In this document: positions 1 to 8,397 of the stretch, piece after piece
How the letters are laid out: each line of letters opens with the position of its first letter
Numbering within the stretch: position 1 is the stretch's first letter
From: Symbiodinium natans
Taxonomy: Eukaryota > Sar > Dinophyceae > Suessiales > Symbiodiniaceae
Assembly: GCA_905221605.1 (NCBI GenBank)
Contig: CAJNDS010000770.1
Location: 64,001-74,414 of the forward strand
Direction: 5' to 3'
Length of the DNA stretch: 10,414 nt
Notes under the pieces: model-generated
Told to the model about the DNA's origin: nothing
Seen by the model: the letters and a program-made list of their open reading frames with translations, nothing else
Databases searched by the model: none
Position numbers and translations under genes: made by a program

Positions 1-123
1 GAGTTTTGGGCACCAAAAACAAAGGTCAGGAAACTCGCCGGGCTCTCAAAAAAACATGAGTTTTGGAACCAAAAAACAATGAGTCTTGGGCACCAAAAAC
101 AAACGTCAGGAAACCCACTGGGC

Positions 124-567
124 TCTCAACAAAGCATGAAATTTGGGCACCAAAACAAATGTCAGGAAACCTTCTGGGCTCTCAAAAAACATCAGTTTTG
201 GTCACCAAAAACAAAGGTCAGGAAACTCGCCGGGCTCTCAAAAAGCATGAGTTTTGGAGCCAAAAAACAAATGTCAGGAAACCCGCCGGGCTCTTTGAAA
301 CAATACATGAATTTTGGGCACCAAAACAAATGTCAGGAAACCTTCTGGGCTCTCAAAAAAACATGACTTTTGGACACCAACAACAAATGTCAGGAAACTC
401 GCTGTGATCAAAAACATGTGTTTTGGGCGCCAAAACAAATGTCAGGAAACTCGCCGGGCTCTCAAACAACCTGTACAAGAGTTTTGTGCACCAAAAGCAA
501 ATGTCGGGGCTGTAAAAAAAGCACATGAGTCTTGGGCACCAAACAAATGTCAGGAAACCCATTGGGC
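124..567. repeat. Satellite A higher-order repeat, copy 1 (444 bp, 8 monomers)
   Basis: Eight consecutive monomers form a larger unit that recurs immediately downstream at an offset of 444 bp. The order of variants is the same in both copies. First comes a monomer opening CAACAAAGCAT, then two CTCAAAAA-type monomers, a monomer with CTTTGAAACAATACATGAATTTT, the GGACACCAACAACAAATG type, the ATGTGTTTTGGGCGCC type, the ACCTGTACAAGAGTTTTGTG type, and finally the short ATGTCGGGGCTGT monomer. Shared order of distinguishable variants is the defining sign of a higher-order repeat rather than random monomer homogenisation. Confidence 0.85.
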
Positions 568-1016
568 TCTCAACAAAGCATCACATTTGGGCACCAAAAC
601 AAATGTCAGGAAACCTTCTGGGCTGTAAAAAAACATGAGTTTTGGGCACCAAAAACAAAGGTCAGGAAACTCGCCGGGCTCTCAAAAAGCATGAGTTTTG
701 GAACCAAAAAACAAATGTCAGGAAACCCGCCGGGCTCTTTGAAACAATACATGAATTTTGGGCACCAAAACAAATGTCAGGAAACCTTCTGGGCTCTCCA
801 AAAACATGAGTTTTGCACGCCAACAACAAATGTCAGGAAACTCGCTGGGATCTCAAAAACATGTGTTTCGGGCGCCAAAAACAAATGTCAGGAAACTCGC
901 CGGGCTCTCAAACAACCTGCACAGGAGTTTTGTGCACCAAAAGCAAATGTCGGGGCTGTCAAAAAAAACACATAAGTCTTCGGCACCAAAAACAAATGTT
1001 AAGAAAACCATTGGGC
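568..1016. repeat. Satellite A higher-order repeat, copy 2 (449 bp, 8 monomers)
   Basis: This repeats the eight-monomer order of the preceding copy with scattered substitutions and small A-tract length changes, for example CAACAAAGCATCACATTTGG in place of CAACAAAGCATGAAATTTGG at its start. After 1016 the pattern is only partly kept. The stretch 1017-1282 carries a shortened version, 1283-1748 an altered ~466 bp version containing a damaged monomer near 1360-1420, and 1749-1955 the beginning of another. The higher-order structure therefore decays toward the array edge. Confidence 0.8.
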
Positions 1017-1955
1017 TCTCAAAAGCATGAGATTTGAGCACCAAAACAAATGTCAGCAAATCTTCTGGGCTCTCCAAAAACATGAGTTTTGCACACCAAC
1101 AACAAATGTCAGGAAACTCGCTTGGATCTCAAAAAAAAACATGTGTTTTGGGCGCCAAAAACAAATGTCAGGAAACTCGCCGGGCTCTCAAACAACCTGT
1201 ACAAGAGTTTTGTGCACCAAAAGCAAATGTCGGTGAACATGAGTCTTGGGCACCAAAAACAAACGTCAGGAAACCCATTGGGCTCTCAAAAAAGCATGAG
1301 TTTTGGGGTTCCAAAACAAATGTCAGGAAACCTTCTGGGCTCTCCAGAATTATGTGTTTTGGGCACTCAGGAAACTCGCTGAGCTCTAACAAAAACATGA
1401 GTTTTGAGCACTTCTCAAAAAGCATGAGTTTTGGAACCAAAAAATAATATCAGGAAACCCGCCGGGCTCTTTAAGAAAATACATGAATTTTGGGCACCAA
1501 AACAAATGTCAGGAAACCTTCTGGGCTCTCCAAAAACATGAGTTTTGGACACCAAGAACAAATGTCAGGAAGCTCGCTGGGATCTCAAAAAACACATGTG
1601 TTTTGGGTGCCAAAAACAAATGTCAGGAAACTCGCCGGGCTCTCAAACAACCTGTACAAGAGTTTTGTGCACCAAAAGCAAATGTCGGGGCTGTCAACAA
1701 AAAAACATGAGTCTTGGGCACCAAACAAATGTCAGGAAACCCACTGGGCTCTCAAAAAAACATGAGTTTTGGGCACCAAAAACAAATGTCAGGAAACCTT
1801 CTGGGCTGTAAAAAAGCATGAGTTTTGGGCACCAAAAACAAAGGTCAGGAAACTCGCCGGGCTCTTAAAAAGCATGAGTCTTGGAACCAAAAAACAAATA
1901 TCAGCAAACCCGCCGGGCTCTTTAAGAAAAAACACATAATGTTTGGGCACCAAAA

Positions 1956-2169
1956 GGGCCCTCCCGGACAGGTCTTGTTTTTACAACTCGATTTGATTAC
2001 GGCTTGCTTGAAGCTAAACCCCGAATTTCTATACCCGATTTGAATTCCAGGTCCAGCTGATCCTGGGTTTTTAAACCCCATTTGAACCCGGGCCCCTAAA
2101 CCCCAAACCCGGCTCGTTTTAAACAGATTTGTTTTCCAAACGCGCTTTCGAAGCATTTTTGTTTGGACT
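1956..2169. other. Linker between satellite A and the duplicated unit; no gene
   Basis: Satellite A stops abruptly after GGGCACCAAAA and unrelated sequence begins with GGGCCCTCCCGGACAGG. The linker is occupied by loosely repeated short phrases on the theme CCC(G/A)ATTTGAA, seen near 1990, 2034 and 2075 and again at 2181 inside the next block, together with CCTAAACCCCAAACCC near 2095, which resembles a C-strand telomeric variant. No open frame of note, RNA gene or mobile-element terminus is visible. It occurs only once in the window, before the first copy of the duplicated unit and not before the second. Confidence 0.6.
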
Positions 2170-2440
2170 GGATTTCCAAGCTTGATTTGAAACCCCAAAG
2201 CCCTTCTAAACCCATTTAAACCAATCTGAACCCTTGTAAGCCCTAAAAACCCTTCTAAAACCTTGTAAAGCCCTTCTAAAACCCTTTTAAGCGCTTCTCA
2301 ACCCTTGTAAGCCCTTCTAAAAACCATGTAAAACCCTTCTAAATCCTGCTTAACCCTGTTACATCATTTAAAACCCTTCTCAACCTTCTAGACCCTTTTA
2401 AGCTTTTAACATAATTTTAAACCCTTCTGAAACCCCAAAA
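2170..2440. repeat. 10 bp-period C-rich micro-repeat block, copy 1
   Basis: The block breaks naturally into near-10-base words such as CCCTTCTAAA, CCCATTTAAA, CCCTTGTAAG, CCCTTTTAAG and CCCTTCTCAA, giving a consensus of about CCCTTnTAAA. The complement, TTTAnAAGGG, is reminiscent of the TTTAGGG telomere word with three extra bases, but this is only a resemblance. The block has no coding content. It leads directly into the first satellite B monomer at about 2441. Confidence 0.8.
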
Positions 2441-2794
2441 CCCCTAGAAGCGGACGAGACCGTGACAGCCCAAAACCCCTAGAAGGACGAGACCGTGACA
2501 GCCTAAAACCCCAAAACCCCTAAAAGCGGACGAGACCGTGACAGCACAAAACCCCGAGAGCGGACAGACCGTGACAGCCTGAAACCCCAAAATCCCAAAA
2601 CCCCGAGAAGCGGACGAGACCGTGACAGCCCAAAACCCCAAAACCCCTAGAAGCGGACGAGACTGTGACAGCCTAAAACCCCAAAACCCCTAGAAGCGGA
2701 CGAGACCGTGACAGCCCAAAACCCCTAGAAGCGGACGAGACCGTGACAGCCTAAAGCCCCAAACCCCCTAGAAGCGGACGAGACCGTGACAGCC

Positions 2795-3489
2795 CAACAC
2801 CCTTAGAAGCAGACGAGACCGTGACAGCCCAAAACCCCTAGAAGCGGACGAAACCGTGACAGCCTAAAACCCCAAAACCTCTAGAAGCGGACGAGACCGT
2901 GACAGCCCAAAACCTCTAGAAGCGGACGAGACTGACAGCCTAAAACCCAAAACCCCTATAAGGGGACGAGACCGTGACAGCCCAAAACCCCTAGAAACGG
3001 ATGAGACCGTGACAGCCTAAAACCCCAAAGCCCCTAGAAGCGGACGAGACCGTGACAGCCCAAAACCCCTAGAAACGGACGAGACCGTGACAGCCCAAAA
3101 CCCCAAAACCCATAGAAGCGGACGAGACCGTGACAGCCCAAAACCCCTAGAAGCGGACGAGACCGTGACAGCCTAAAACCCCAAAACCCCTAGAAGCGGA
3201 CGAGCCCGTGACAGCCCAAAACCCCTAGAAGCGGACGAGACCGTGACAGCCTAAAACCCCAAAACCCCTAGAAGCGGACGAGCCCGTGACAGCCCAACAC
3301 CCCTAGAAGCAGACGAACGAGACCGTGACAGCCCAAAACCCCTAGAAGCGGACGAGATCGTGACAGCCTAAAACCCCAAAACCCCTAGAAGCGGACAAGA
3401 CCGTGGCAGCCCAAAACCCCTAGAAGCGGACGAGACCGTGACAGCCTAAAACCCCAAAACCCGTATAAGCGAACGAGACCGTGACAGCC
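2795..3489. repeat. Satellite B higher-order repeat, copy A (695 bp)
   Basis: A fixed succession of monomer variants starts at CAACACCCTTAGAAGCAGAC. It continues through a monomer with a shortened core (GACGAGACTGACAGCC at about 2926), a CCCCTATAAGGGGACGAG monomer, an AAACGGATGAG monomer, GAGCCCGTG monomers, a GACGAACGAGACC monomer and a GACAAGACCGTGGCAGCC monomer, and ends with CCCGTATAAGCGAACGAG. The same succession restarts at 3490, exactly 695 bp later. Confidence 0.8.
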
Positions 3490-4096
3490 CAACACCCTTA
3501 GAAGCAGACGAGACCGTGACAGCCCAAAACCCCCAGAAGCGGACGAAACCGTGACAGCCTAAAACCTCAAAACCTCCAGAAGCGGACGAGACCGTGACAC
3601 CCCAAAACCTCTAGAAGCGGACGAGACTGACAGCCTAAAACCCAAAACCCCTATAAGGGGACGAGACCGTGACAGCCCAAAACCCCTAGAAACGGATGAG
3701 AGCGTGACAGCCTAAAACCCCAAAGCCCCTAGAAGCGGACAGACCGTGACAGCCCAAAACCCCTAGAAACGGACGAGATCGTGACAGCCCAAAACCCCAA
3801 AACCCCTAGAAGCGGACGAGACCGTGACAGCCCAAAACCCCTAGAAGCGGACGAGACCGTGACAGCCTAAAACCCCAAAACCCCTAGAAGCGGACGAGCC
3901 CGTGACAGCCCAACACCCCTAGAACGAGACCGTGACAGCCCAAAAGCCCTACAAGCGGACGAGATCGTGACAGCCTAAAACCCCAAAACCCCTAGAAGCG
4001 GACAAGACCGTGGCAGCCCAAAACCCCTAGAAGCGGACGAGACCGTGACAGCCTAAAACCCCAAAACCCGTATAAGCGGACAAAACCGTGACAGCC
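3490..4096. repeat. Satellite B higher-order repeat, copy B (~607 bp)
   Basis: This second run of the same variant succession begins with CAACACCCTTAGAAGCAGAC. The landmark ACTGACAGCC lies at 3626 against 2931 in copy A. It is shorter because about one dimer near the GAGCCCGTG variants is missing and the GACGAACGAG monomer is trimmed. Private differences include GATGAGAGCGTG near 3694 and GCGGACAGACC near 3735. Its end is marked by GACAGCCCATAACCCC in place of the CAACACCC start. Confidence 0.75.
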
Positions 4097-5100
4097 CATA
4101 ACCCCTAGAAACGGACGAGACCGTGACAGCCTAAAACCCCAAAGCCCCTAGAAGCGGACGAGACCGTGACAGCCCAAAACCCCTAGAAACGGACGAGACC
4201 GTGACAGCCCAAAACCCCAAAACCCCTCGAAGCGGACGAGACCGTGACAGCCTAAAACCCCTAGAAGCGGACGAGACCGTGACAGCCAAAACCCCAAAAC
4301 CCCTGGAAGCGGACGAGACCGTGACAGCCCAAAACCCCTAGAAGCAGACGAGACCGTGACAGCCAAAAACCCCAAAACCCCTAGAAGCGGACGAGCCCGT
4401 GACAGCCCAACACCCCGAGAAGCAGACGAACGAGACCGTGACAGCCCGAAGCGGACGAGATCGTGACAGCCTAAAACCCCAAAACCCCTAAGAGCGGACG
4501 AGACTGTGACAACCCAAAACCCCTAGAAGCGGACGAGACCGTGACAGCCTAAAACCCCAAAACCTTTATGGACGAGACCGTGACAGCCCATAACCCCTAG
4601 AAACGGACGAGACCGTGACAGCCTAAAACCCCAAAGCCCGAAGAAGCGGACGAGACCGTGACAGCCCAAAACCCCTAGAAGCAGACGAGACCGTGACAGC
4701 CCAAAACCCCAAAACCCCTAGAAGCGGAAGAGATTGTGACAGCCCAAAACCCCTAGAAGCACAGCTCAAAACCCAAAACCCTAGAAGCGGACGAGCCCGT
4801 GACAGCCCAACACCCCTAGAAGCAGACGAGACCGTGACAGCCCAAAACCCCTAGAAGCGGACGAGACCGTGACTGCCTAAAACCCCAAAACCCCTAGAAG
4901 CGGACGAGACCGTGACAGCCCAACACCCCTAGAAGCAGACGAGACCGTGACTCCGAAACCCCTAGAAGCGGACGAGCCCGTGACAGCCCAAAACCCCAAG
5001 AAGCGGACGAGACCGGGAGAGTCCAAAACCTCAAGAAGCGGACGAGACCGTGACAGCTCAAAACCCTTAGAAGCAGACAAGACCCTGACAGCCCATAACC

Positions 5101-5371
5101 GGATTTCCAAGCTTGATTTGAAACCCCAAAGCCCTTCTAAACCCATTTAAACCAATCTGAACCCTTGTAAGCCCTAAAAACCCTTCTAAAACCTTGTAAA
5201 GCCCTTCTAAAACCCTTTTAAGCGCTTCTCAACCCTTGTAAGCCCTTCTAAAAACCATGTAAAACCCTTCTAAGAGCTGCTTAACCCTGTTACATCATTT
5301 AAAACCCTTCTCAACCTTCTAGACCCTTTTAAGCTCTTAACATAATTTTAAACCCTTCTGAAACCCCAAAA
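5101..5371. repeat. 10 bp-period C-rich micro-repeat block, copy 2
   Basis: This is an almost exact copy of the block at 2170-2440, at an offset of 2931. The differences I can see are TAAATCC changed to TAAGAGC near 5271 and AAGCTTTTAAC changed to AAGCTCTTAAC near 5332. It marks the start of the second large unit and leads directly into satellite B at 5372. Confidence 0.9.
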
Positions 5372-5680
5372 CCCCTAGAAGCGGACGAGACCGTGACAGC
5401 CCAAAACCCCTAGAAGGACGAGACCGTGACAGCCTAAAACCCCAAAACCCCTAAAAGCGGACGAGACCGTGACAGCACAAAACCCCGAGAGCGGACAGAC
5501 CGTGACAGCCTGAAACCCCAAAATCCCAAAACCCCGAGAAGCGGACGAGACCGTGACAGCCAAAAACCAAAACCCCTAGAAGCGGACAAGACCGTGGCAG
5601 CCCAAAACCCCTAGAAGCGGACGAGACCGTGACAGCCTAAAACCCCAAAACCCGTATAAGCGAACGAGACCGTGACAGCC

Positions 5681-6374
5681 CAACACCCTTAGAAGCAGAC
5701 GAGACCGTGACAGCCCAAAACCCCCAGAAGCGGACGAAACCGTGACAGCCTAAAACCTCAAAACCTCCAGAAGCGGACGAGACCGTGACACCCCAAAACC
5801 TCTAGAAGCGGACGAGACTGACAGCCTAAAACCCAAAACCCCTATAAGGGGACGAGACCGTGACAGCCCAAAACCCCTAGAAACGGATGAGACCGTGACA
5901 GCCTAAAACCCCAAAGCCCCTAGAAGCGGACGAGACCGTGACAGCCCAAAACCCCTAGAAAGGGACGAGACCGTGACAGCCCAAAACCCCAAAACCCATA
6001 GAAGCGGACGAGACCGTGACAGCCCAAAACCCCTAGAAGCGGACGAGACCGTGATAGCCTAAAACCCCAAAACCCCTAGAAGCGGACGAGCCCGTGACAG
6101 ACCAAAACCCCTAGAAGCGGACGAGACCGTGACAGCCTAAAACCCCAAAACCCCTAGAAGCGGACGAGCCCGTGACAGCCCAACACCCCTAGAAGCAGAC
6201 GAACGAGACCGTGACAGCCCAAAACCCCTAGAAGCGGACGAGATCGTGACAGCCTAAAACCCCAAAACCCCTAGAAGCGGACAAGACCGTGGCAGCCCAA
6301 AACCCCTAGAAGCGGACGAGACCGTGACAGCCTAAACCCCAAAACCCGTATAGGCGAACGAGACCGTGACAGCC
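5681..6374. repeat. Satellite B higher-order repeat, copy C (694 bp, chimeric)
   Basis: The run starts at CAACACCCTTAGAAGCAGAC. Its left part, including CCCCCAGAAGCGGACGAAACC and GTGACACCCCAAAACC, matches copy B in unit 1 at an offset of 2191. Its right part, from roughly 5885 on, matches copy A at an offset of 2886, for example in having GATGAGACCGTG rather than GATGAGAGCGTG and in having AAAACCCATAGAAGCG at about 5992. Copy C is therefore a B/A chimera. Confidence 0.75.
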
Positions 6375-6928
6375 CAACACCCTTACAAGCAGACGAGACC
6401 GTGACAGCCCAAAACCCCGAGAAGCGGACGAAACCGTGACAGCCTAAAACCTCAAAACCTCCACCCCAAAACCTCTACAAGCGGACGAGACTGCCAGCCT
6501 AAAACCCAAAACCCCTATAAGGGGACGAGACCGTGACAGCCCAAAACCCCTAGAAACGGATGAGACCGTGACAGCCTAAAACCCCGAAGCCCCTAGAAGC
6601 GGACAGACCGTGACAGCCCAAAACCCCTAGAAACGGACGAGATCGTGACAGCCCAAAACCCCAAAACCCCTAGAAGCGGACGAGACCGTGACAGCCCAAA
6701 ACCCCTAGAAGCGGACGAGACCGTGACAGCCTAAAACCCCAAAACCCCTAGAAGCGGACGAGCCCGTGACAGCCCAACACCCCTAGAAGCAGACGAACGA
6801 GACAGCCTGAAACCCCAAAACCCCTAGAAGCGGACAAGACCGTGGCAGCCCAAAACCCCTAGAAGCGGACGAGACCGTGACAGCCTAAAACCCCAAAACC
6901 CGTGTAAGCGGACAAAACCGTGACAGCC
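6375..6928. repeat. Satellite B higher-order repeat, copy D (~554 bp)
   Basis: This fourth run of the variant succession resembles copy B, sharing the GCGGACAGACC monomer (near 6599) and ending in the same GACAAAACCGTGACAGCCCATAACC context. It is shorter: about one monomer is lost near 6470, and another stretch near 6800 is lost, where CGAACGAGACAGCCTGAAACC replaces a full core plus the GAGATCGTG monomer. Confidence 0.7.
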
Positions 6929-8047
6929 CATAACCCCTAGAAACGGACGAGACCGTGACAGCCAAAACCCCAAAGCCCCTAGAAGCGGACGCAGACCGTG
7001 ACAGCCCAAAACCCCTAGAAACGGACGAGACCGTGACAGCCCAAAACCCCAAAACCCCTCGAAGCGGACGAGACCGTGACAGCCTAAAACCCCTAGAAGC
7101 GGACGAGACCGTGACAGCCAAAACCCCAAAACCCCTGGAAGCGGACGAGACCGTGACAGCCCAAAACCCCTAGAAGCAGACGAGACCGTGACAGCCCAAA
7201 ACCCCAAAACCCCGAGAAGCGGACGAGCCCGTGACAGCCCAACACCCCGAGAAGCAGACGAACGAGACCGTGACAGCCCGAAGCGGACGAGATCGTGACA
7301 GCCTAAAACCCCAAAACCCCTAGAAGCGGACGAGACTGTGACAACCCAAAACCCCTAGAAGCGGACGAGACCGTGACAGCCTCAAACCCCAAAAACCTTT
7401 ATGGACGAGACCGTGACAGCCCATAACCCCTAGAAACGGACGAGACCGTGACAGCTTAAAACCCCAAAGCCCGAAGAAGCGGACGAGACCGTGACAGCCC
7501 AAAACCCCTAGAAGCAGACGAGACCGTGACAGCCCAAAACCCCAAAACCCCTAGAAGCGGAAGAGATTGTGACAGCCCAAAACCCCTAGAAGCACAGCTC
7601 AAAACCCAAAACCCTAGAAGCGGACGAGCCCGTGACAGACGAGACCGTGACTCCGAAACCCCTAGAAGCGGACGAGCCCGTGACAGCCCAAAACCCCAAG
7701 AAGCGGACGAGACCGGGAGAGTCCAAAACCTCAAGAAGCGGACAGCTCAAAACCCTTAGAAGCAGACAAGACCCTGACAGCCCATAACCCCAAAACCCCT
7801 AGAAGCGGAAGAGCCCGTGACAGCCCAAAACCCCTAGAAGCGGACGAGACCGTGACAGCATCAAACCACAAAACATTTAGAAGCGGACAAGCCCTTGACA
7901 ACCAAAAACCCCTAATTAGAACCGGAAAGACCGTGACAGCCCAAAAGCCCTGGAAGCGGACGAGACCGTGATAGCCTGAAAATCCAAGACCCCTAGAATC
8001 GGACGAGACTGTGACACCCCAAAACCCCCGGAAACGGACGACAGGCG

Positions 8048-8237
8048 CGGGGCTGTCACGGTCTCGTCCGCTTCTGTTTTTGGGATGTCAGGCTGTCAAT
8101 GTTTCATCCGATTCTGGACGGTCTCGTCCGCTTCTAGGGGTGTTTGGATTTTAGGCTGATACGGTCTCGTTCGGGCTGTCACGGTCTGGTCTGCTTTTAG
8201 GGCTGTTGGGCTGTCACGGTCTTGTCGGCTTCTAGGG
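8048..8237 (-). repeat. Inverted block of satellite B monomers
   Basis: Here the plus strand reads the complement of the satellite core, GGCTGTCACGGTCTCGTCCG, for about five partly degenerate monomers, between directly oriented monomers on both sides. The left breakpoint lies near 8041-8048 after ACAGGCGCG, and the right one at about 8237 where CTTCTAGG meets GACGAGACCGTGACAGCC. It is the longest stretch of reversed monomers in the window. Confidence 0.9.
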
Positions 8238-8258
8238 ACGAGACCGTGACAGCCCAAC
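8205..8258. repeat. Perfect inverted repeat (18 bp arms) at inversion junction
   Basis: The left arm, 8205-8222, reads GTTGGGCTGTCACGGTCT. The right arm, 8241-8258, reads AGACCGTGACAGCCCAAC, its exact reverse complement, separated by 18 bases. It arises because a reversed monomer abuts a direct one, and it could form a stable hairpin or cruciform. Confidence 0.9.
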
Positions 8259-8397
8259 CCCCAAAAGTGGACAATACCGTGACAGTCTAAAACCCCAAAA
8301 CTCCTAGAAGCGGGCGAGACCGTGACAGCCCAACACTTGACAGCCAAAACCCAAAAGCGGACGAGACGTAAAGCCTAAAAACCCAAATCCCACCTCC

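Larger units (their letters stand above)
1..1955. repeat. Satellite A: 56-57 bp tandem array, truncated at left edge
   Basis: About 34 head-to-tail monomers fill this stretch. The most regular landmark is GTCAGGAAA, seen at about 25, 105, 161, 217, 273, 332, 389, 441, 549 and 605 and onward, so the usual step is 56-59 bp with occasional 46-62 bp variants. A typical monomer reads GAGTTTTGGGCACC, then an A-rich stretch, ATGTCAGGAAAC, CGCCGGGCTCTC and an A-rich tail ending in CAT. Several monomer types are distinguishable: ones ending CCTTCTGGGCTC, ones ending CTCGCCGGGCTC, and a shortened ATGTCGGGGCTGT type. The array continues beyond position 1. On the right it stops inside a monomer at about 1955. 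Long open frames cross it in all three forward frames, which is expected when a repeat has few stop codons and is not evidence for a protein. I do not recognise the family. Confidence 0.95.
2170..5100. repeat. Large tandem duplication, unit 1 (2931 bp)
   Basis: The unit starts at GGATTTCCAAGCTTGATTTG and ends with GACAGCCCATAACC, where the next copy begins with the same GGATTTCCAAGC. It consists of a 271 bp block of 10 bp-period sequence followed by about 2.66 kb of satellite B. The first ~460 bp match unit 2 with only a handful of differences, including a cluster of three changed bases at about 2340 against 5271. The last ~150 bp (from the CTCCGAAACCCC landmark at 4951) also match unit 2. 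Near-identity and direct abutment point to a recent tandem duplication. Confidence 0.9.
2441..5100. repeat. Satellite B array, first block (~35/43 bp monomers)
   Basis: Roughly 70 direct tandem monomers have the core GACGAGACCGTGACAGCC preceded by CCCCTAGAAGCG. Two length classes tend to alternate. The short class joins cores through CCAAAACCCCTAGAAGCG (about 35 bp). The long class has CTAAAACCCCAAAACCCCTAG (about 43 bp), giving a dimer near 77-78 bp. Diagnostic variants include GAGCCCGTG, GAGATCGTG, GACAAGACCGTGGCAGCC and GACGAACGAGACC. The complement carries GGGGTTTTGGGGTTTTAGG runs. I recognise no known satellite family. The few open frames, such as 4148-4375 on the minus strand, are repeat artefacts. 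Confidence 0.95.
5101..7789. repeat. Large tandem duplication, unit 2 (2689 bp, internally rearranged)
   Basis: This is the second copy, beginning at GGATTTCCAAGC and ending at GCCCATAACC, the same end point as unit 1. The offset to unit 1 changes along its length: 2931 at the start, 2191 from 5578 (matching 3387), 2886 by 5997 (matching 3111), about 2864 near 6490, 2833 at 7594 (matching 4761), 2700 at 7651 (matching 4951) and 2689 at the end. Unit 2 has therefore lost ~740 bp near its start, regained 695 bp soon after, and lost ~133 bp near its end. The regained length equals the internal higher-order repeat, which suggests unequal exchange. Confidence 0.85.
5372..7789. repeat. Satellite B array, second block
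   Basis: The same 35/43 bp monomers as in the first block continue here in the same orientation, about 63 units long. The opening ~190 bp copies the opening of the first block, and later parts match different stretches of it, as described for the large duplication. Local losses are visible, for example the fused CTCCACCCCAAAACCTC near 6470, which has dropped about one monomer relative to the corresponding 5765-5800. No gene is present. Confidence 0.95.

Noticed and set aside
63-1447. Long forward open frames across satellite A (for example 532-975, 147 residues, and 1034-1447, 137 residues) encoding repeated peptides rich in K, N, S and Q
   Set aside because: All three forward frames are open over the same stretch, the peptides shift frame between monomers of 46-62 bp, and no domain or gene structure is visible. 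The openness follows from the stop-poor repeat unit.
1956-2169. Linker as a transposable-element insertion
   Set aside because: No terminal inverted repeats, long terminal repeats, target-site duplication or coding remnant is visible, and the sequence shares short phrases with the following block.
6824-7207. Minus-strand open frame of 127 residues and similar ones at 4148, 4877, 7456 and 2444
   Set aside because: These are translations of the satellite B monomer (repeated LSRSRPLLGVLG-like peptides). Lengths vary with local repeat losses, and equivalent frames are closed in the sister copy.
2441-7789. Regularly spaced conserved repeats that might suggest a CRISPR array
   Set aside because: The spacers are not unique. 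The linker is itself part of the repeat with only two length classes, so it is a satellite.
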